This document shows, in pieces, positions 63,161 through 64,000 of a DNA stretch of 64,000 nucleotides (its first letter is position 1; each line of letters opens with the position of its first letter). Where the stretch lies: contig NZ_JACIEV010000001.1 in the NCBI RefSeq assembly GCF_014197105.1, positions 248,001 through 312,000 on the forward strand. Direction: 5' to 3'. The notes under the pieces are model-generated. The model had not been told where the DNA came from, did no database searches, and worked only from the letters and a program-made list of their open reading frames with translations. Made by a program: the position numbers and the translations under genes. The stretch is from Sphingomonas jinjuensis (GTDB taxonomy: Bacteria > Pseudomonadota > Alphaproteobacteria > Sphingomonadales > Sphingomonadaceae).

Positions 63161-64000
63161 CTAAATCATCAACCCCTGCAGCAACTTCGGCAACGCCCCG
63201 CTCTCGCCCCGCGCCTCCGCCATGAACCGCGCCTTGAGCGGCGGGACGTGATCGACCAGCGTCATGCCTGCCCGCCGCACCGCGCTCGCGGTCCGGCCCT
63301 TGACCCCGAACAGCCGGGTCAGTGTATCGGTCGCCCAGGCGGTCATGAAGGTGTCGAGCCCGCGCCAGCGCTGGTAGCGGTCGAGCAAGGCGGCATCGCC
63401 CAGGTCGACCCCCAGCCGCCTCCCCTCGACCAGTACCTCGGCCAGCGCGGCGACGTCGCGGAAGCCGAGGTTCAGCCCCTGTCCCGCGATCGGATGGATG
63501 CCGTGCGCGGCGTCGCCGACCAACGCCAGCCGCTCGGCGGTGATCCGCGCGGCATGGTGGAAGCCCAGCGGATAGCTGGCCCGCGGGCTGGCGTCGGACA
63601 GCTCGCCCAGGAAACCGCCCATCCGCTTCGACGCCTCGGCCAGGAACGCGCGCTCGCCGAGCTTGAGCATCCCCGGCGCGTCAACGGCATCCACCGTCCA
63701 CACGATCGCCGATCGATGCCCGACCGCATCGTCGGGCAGCGGTAGCAACGCAAACGGGCCGGCGGGATAGAAGATTTCGTAGGCGGTGTTCTCGTGGCTC
63801 TTTTCGTGGTGGAAGGCGCCGATAATCGCGGCATGGTCGTATTGCCAGCGCGCGACGGTGATGCCGGCGGCGGCGCGGGTCGGCGAATTGCGCCCCTCCG
63901 CCGCCACCACCAGCGGCGCGCGCACCGTGGTGCCGTCGTCGAGCGTCGCGGTGACGCCGGTGGCCGCGCGATCGACCGTCGTCGCGCGCGTCTGCATCCG
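63161..64000 (-). CDS. UbiH/UbiF-type FAD-dependent hydroxylase (5' end cut by window)
   Basis: An aromatic-ring hydroxylase of ubiquinone synthesis. The visible 279 residues cover the substrate and C-terminal part, with LALVGDAAHGIHPIAGQGLN then LGFRDVAALAEVL, the GD motif that binds FAD ribityl, and VVAAEGRNSPTRAAAGI earlier. The N-terminal FAD-binding GxGxxG region, perhaps 110-120 residues, lies outside the window, so UbiH, UbiF and UbiL-type members cannot be told apart. Confidence 0.92.
   Translation of the reverse strand, partial: RMQTRATTVDRAATGVTATLDDGTTVRAPLVVAAEGRNSPTRAAAGITVARWQYDHAAIIGAFHHEKSHENTAYEIFYPAGPFALLPLPDDAVGHRSAIVWTVDAVDAPGMLKLGERAFLAEASKRMGGFLGELSDASPRASYPLGFHHAARITAERLALVGDAAHGIHPIAGQGLNLGFRDVAALAEVLVEGRRLGVDLGDAALLDRYQRWRGLDTFMTAWATDTLTRLFGVKGRTASAVRRAGMTLVDHVPPLKARFMAEARGESGALPKLLQGLMI

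Overview
This window is a stretch of a high-GC alphaproteobacterial chromosome. The gene content points to a sphingomonad (Sphingomonas or a close relative): a single bifunctional RelA/SpoT homologue, class I PHA synthase with a Phasin_2-type phasin, COQ9, ClpS, a small secreted protein of a type common in sphingomonads, and dense short palindromic repeats between genes. The organism call is inference from family content, with no database search. I found no rRNA, tRNA, CRISPR array, insertion sequence or prophage. Most genes are housekeeping or central metabolism.

Layout. 1-9 kb: lysA (cut by the window start), a small lipoprotein and argH on the minus strand; divergent tlpA-like lipoprotein; nupC-type transporter coupled to a thioesterase; yhhQ-type transporter; argB; then yggT-folD-marC coupled by GTGA overlaps. 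9-13.4 kb: GT-C-like membrane protein, GtrA, methyltransferase and a GtrB-type glycosyltransferase, resembling a dispersed GtrABC module. 13.5-22.4 kb: Tat-exported DUF885 protein, a pocket with less GC-rich codon use (membrane protein, XRE regulator, methyltransferase), rsh, HxlR regulator, TSUP permease, alaC-like aminotransferase. 22.6-29 kb: phaC, phasin, clpS, murA, purine phosphoribosyltransferase and adenine deaminase. 28.9-37.6 kb: old yellow enzyme, EamA exporter, COQ9, small proteins, a ccdAB-type toxin-antitoxin pair, tldD, a stress-type run (DUF1440, PfpI, SDR) and a zinc-less msrB. 37.7-44.6 kb: an oxidative sugar cluster (semialdehyde dehydrogenase, SMP-30 lactonase, FHS sugar permease, secreted aldose epimerase, IlvD/Edd dehydratase). 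44.8-57.3 kb: polA, Wzx-like flippase, purH, a riboflavin cluster (ribD, ribE, ribB with a degenerate RibA domain, ribH), TonB, gltX. 57.3-64 kb: vapBC-type pair, prs, PilZ protein, sucC, etfBA and a UbiH-type hydroxylase cut by the window end.

The most unusual signal is the repeat landscape. At least six families of short inverted repeats lie between genes. One family (copies at 44626-44705 and 47563-47656) also has a copy inside the ribD reading frame (54028-54107), where it is read through and adds about 28 residues between two conserved RibD segments. This resembles the protein-embedded Rickettsia palindromic elements. A second family has two 106-bp copies, about 93% identical by hand count, in opposite orientation 10 kb apart; one lies inside the riboflavin operon. 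Other points of note are head-to-head genes sharing a CATG start, convergent genes sharing a CTAG stop, a phasin with a second internal start, and a shared 11-bp motif in two promoters of the sugar cluster.
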